A DNA stretch of 64,000 nt from Tyto alba (lineage: Eukaryota > Chordata > Aves > Strigiformes > Tytonidae), in assembly GCF_018691265.1 (NCBI RefSeq), contig NW_024881324.1:11065730-11129729 (forward strand). Reading direction: 5' to 3'. Shown piece by piece: positions 62,485-64,000 of the stretch. The notes under the pieces are model-generated. The model saw nothing but the letters and a program-made list of their open reading frames with translations. It was not told where the DNA came from and ran no database searches. The translations under genes and the position numbers were made by a program. Within the stretch, counting starts at the first letter, position 1; each line of letters begins with the position of its first letter.

Positions 62485-64000
62485 GTACTGGCCTTGGTCT
62501 GAATGTCACCATCTCCCTTAAAGCGCATGGTGAAAGTCATTGGAGCTTCAGCTGTGCCATTTAGGAATGATTTGTGGGCTTGCTTCTTGTTGCTGTTGTG
62601 TTTCTTTAATCTATCACTGTGAATTTGTTATAGCTACCATAGGGCTTCAAACGGCTAGGAGTATTGGTGTCTTCTGCATAGATCTATAGGGAGCTAATAT
62701 CTCCAACAAAGGAATTTCAAAGGAGTAGTAGGAAAGACCATCCAGTAATTGGACAACAGCAGCTTGATCAAGGCTGTGTTGCAGAATGATATTATTTCAG
62801 TAATGTTTAAACGCAAGATAGATTTCCTATGCATCTCAAACCTTCAAGCTCTCATGTCCTTGTGTGGAAAACTCCTACCATCAGGTAGTTTTAATATCTT
62901 TATTTGTAGTATCTTGGTCAAGGGCATAATTAATTTGTGAACAAATATTGTGTCATCAATACAAGTTACCATGAAATCACATCTGCAACATGACAACACT
63001 TTTTGGGTGAAATACTACTGGAACTTTCCAATTTAATGAAAAACCTGAGAACTAAGACACAAAGACAACTCTTCATTCCCGAGAACTGCTTCTACCTGCA
63101 TTATCTGTTCTAAATGAGGTATTTTCCAATGAAGGATACAATTTTTCTCTGTAAGTGTTGCTCCACTTCCCTCTTTAGATCAACATGGCTACAGTGAACT
63201 ATAACTGCAAACATGATTATTCAAATTAATCATGCTGGCAATTTGCATCACCCTGTTCTAGATGTACTCTGAAACATTTTTAATGCTTCTAATTTCCCAT
63301 GGAAACAAGTCATCATGGTACTTAGAGTACTCACAAATTTGCGTACTATGTGTTTATACCTGTACATGTACTGTGGCACAAATACTAAATAGCTGGGAAT
63401 TACAATCACAACTTTGACTCTAGTAGTGTGGTTATCTACATACAGATATCTTTGTGCAAAACCAGATTGGCCAGCTGGAAATTCCCTCCATTTTAAATGA
63501 CTAAGTTTTCAAGTGATTTATTGCTTTAGGGAGGTAAGGATAACTTGGAGAAACCAGAGTTATATATAAACCTAACTGCAGCCTGATGTGTGCATGCATG
63601 TGTGTGTGTAGCCTTATATCTATAGGGAGACTGATTTAAGGACTGATGGAGTGGGTGTAATGGGCAAAGCAACCCAACCCATGGGAGTGGCAGAGTGAAA
63701 TTCATTTCCTACAATCCCATAATAGCACATTGCCTTTGAACAAAATGCCACGCTCTTATAGGAACCTCAGTTGTGGGTGGCTCTCAAAGCCACATTAAAG
63801 TGACCTGGTTTCAATAAGGTGCGTAAGCCCATGGGTAATTCAGCACTGTCTAGTCCCTTTGGACTCAGTGAAATGACTCACAAGCTTACAGCTATTGACA
63901 TGTTTAAATAGATCTCTGAACTGAGCCTTTTACGAGAATGCTTCTGCACAAAAGAAATGTGAGCATATGAAATCTCCTTTCAAAGGTTGTAAGAACCCCC
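62485..64000 (+). other. Downstream intron or 3' region
   Basis: Starts at a GTACTG donor. Contains one candidate terminal exon at 63,179-63,229 and a short TG patch near 63,600. No convincing poly(A) signal could be linked to the gene. Confidence 0.6.
63179..63229 (+). other. Speculative terminal exon
   Basis: GCTCCACTTCCCTCTTTAG is a good acceptor, and the phase 0 left by exon 13 opens 16 codons (INMATVNYNCKHDYSN) and a TAA. No AATAAA signal follows closely. A chance stop-containing stretch behind a good acceptor is just as likely. Confidence 0.15.

Noticed and set aside
1..64000. Prokaryote-type systems (operons, CRISPR, integrases, toxin modules)
   Set aside because: No dense coding, no ribosome-binding sites and no repeat-spacer arrays. 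Intron-exon structure and CR1/MIR-like relics show vertebrate nuclear DNA.

Overview
The window looks like vertebrate nuclear DNA, most likely from a bird. It is AT-rich and consists almost entirely of intron. It has few young repeats, at least two decayed CR1 LINE tails (about 9,950-10,070 on + and 23,290-23,400 on -), MIR/CORE-SINE-like relics and the very old palindromic repeats typical of sauropsids. There is no bacterial gene organisation, CRISPR array or operon. I see no complete gene, first exon or certain last exon, and I recognised no tRNA, rRNA or snRNA gene.

The main content is the middle of one large + strand protein-coding gene. From splice sites and reading frame I rebuilt 13 exons between 8,150 and 62,484: 8150-8236, 11517-11600, 17179-17348, 18086-18146, 29746-29814, 29972-30027, 30621-30688, 33744-33855, 36003-36242, 48633-48896, 50231-50369, 54364-54525 and 62396-62484. 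Every junction keeps the codon phase and no internal stop appears. The joined piece is 1,601 nt, or 533 complete codons, entering and leaving the window in open frame. Introns range from 157 bases to about 12.4 kb. The two longest exons (36,003 and 48,633) together encode a region that looks like a C2-type beta-sandwich domain. The flanking exons encode acidic, charged, probably disordered linkers, with one basic His/Lys-rich patch. My best tentative identification is OFCC1 (orofacial cleft 1 candidate 1; ojoplano/opo in medaka). This rests on impression, not on a search, so the gene symbol is left empty.

Layout: 1-8,149 is upstream intron or flank with A-rich simple repeats. 8.1-18.2 kb holds four exons. 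18.1-29.7 kb is a long intron with a CR1 relic, MIR-like relics, a phase-compatible candidate cassette exon (23,772-23,963) and an orphan CpG-rich block (28.6-28.96 kb). 29.7-36.3 kb is an exon cluster. 36.2-48.6 kb is a long intron with several GC-richer blocks and a T/TG compound repeat. 48.6-54.7 kb holds the second C2 half and a charged tail, including a well-formed but frame-incompatible exon-like segment (54,653-54,716). 54.7-64 kb is intron with TA, TG and AAAT microsatellites, one more exon at 62.4 kb and a speculative terminal exon at 63.18 kb.

Points most worth following up are the exon chain itself, the frame conflict at 54.5-54.7 kb, the intronic CpG island, the alternative acceptors, and the marked + strand bias of long T runs over the transcribed part.
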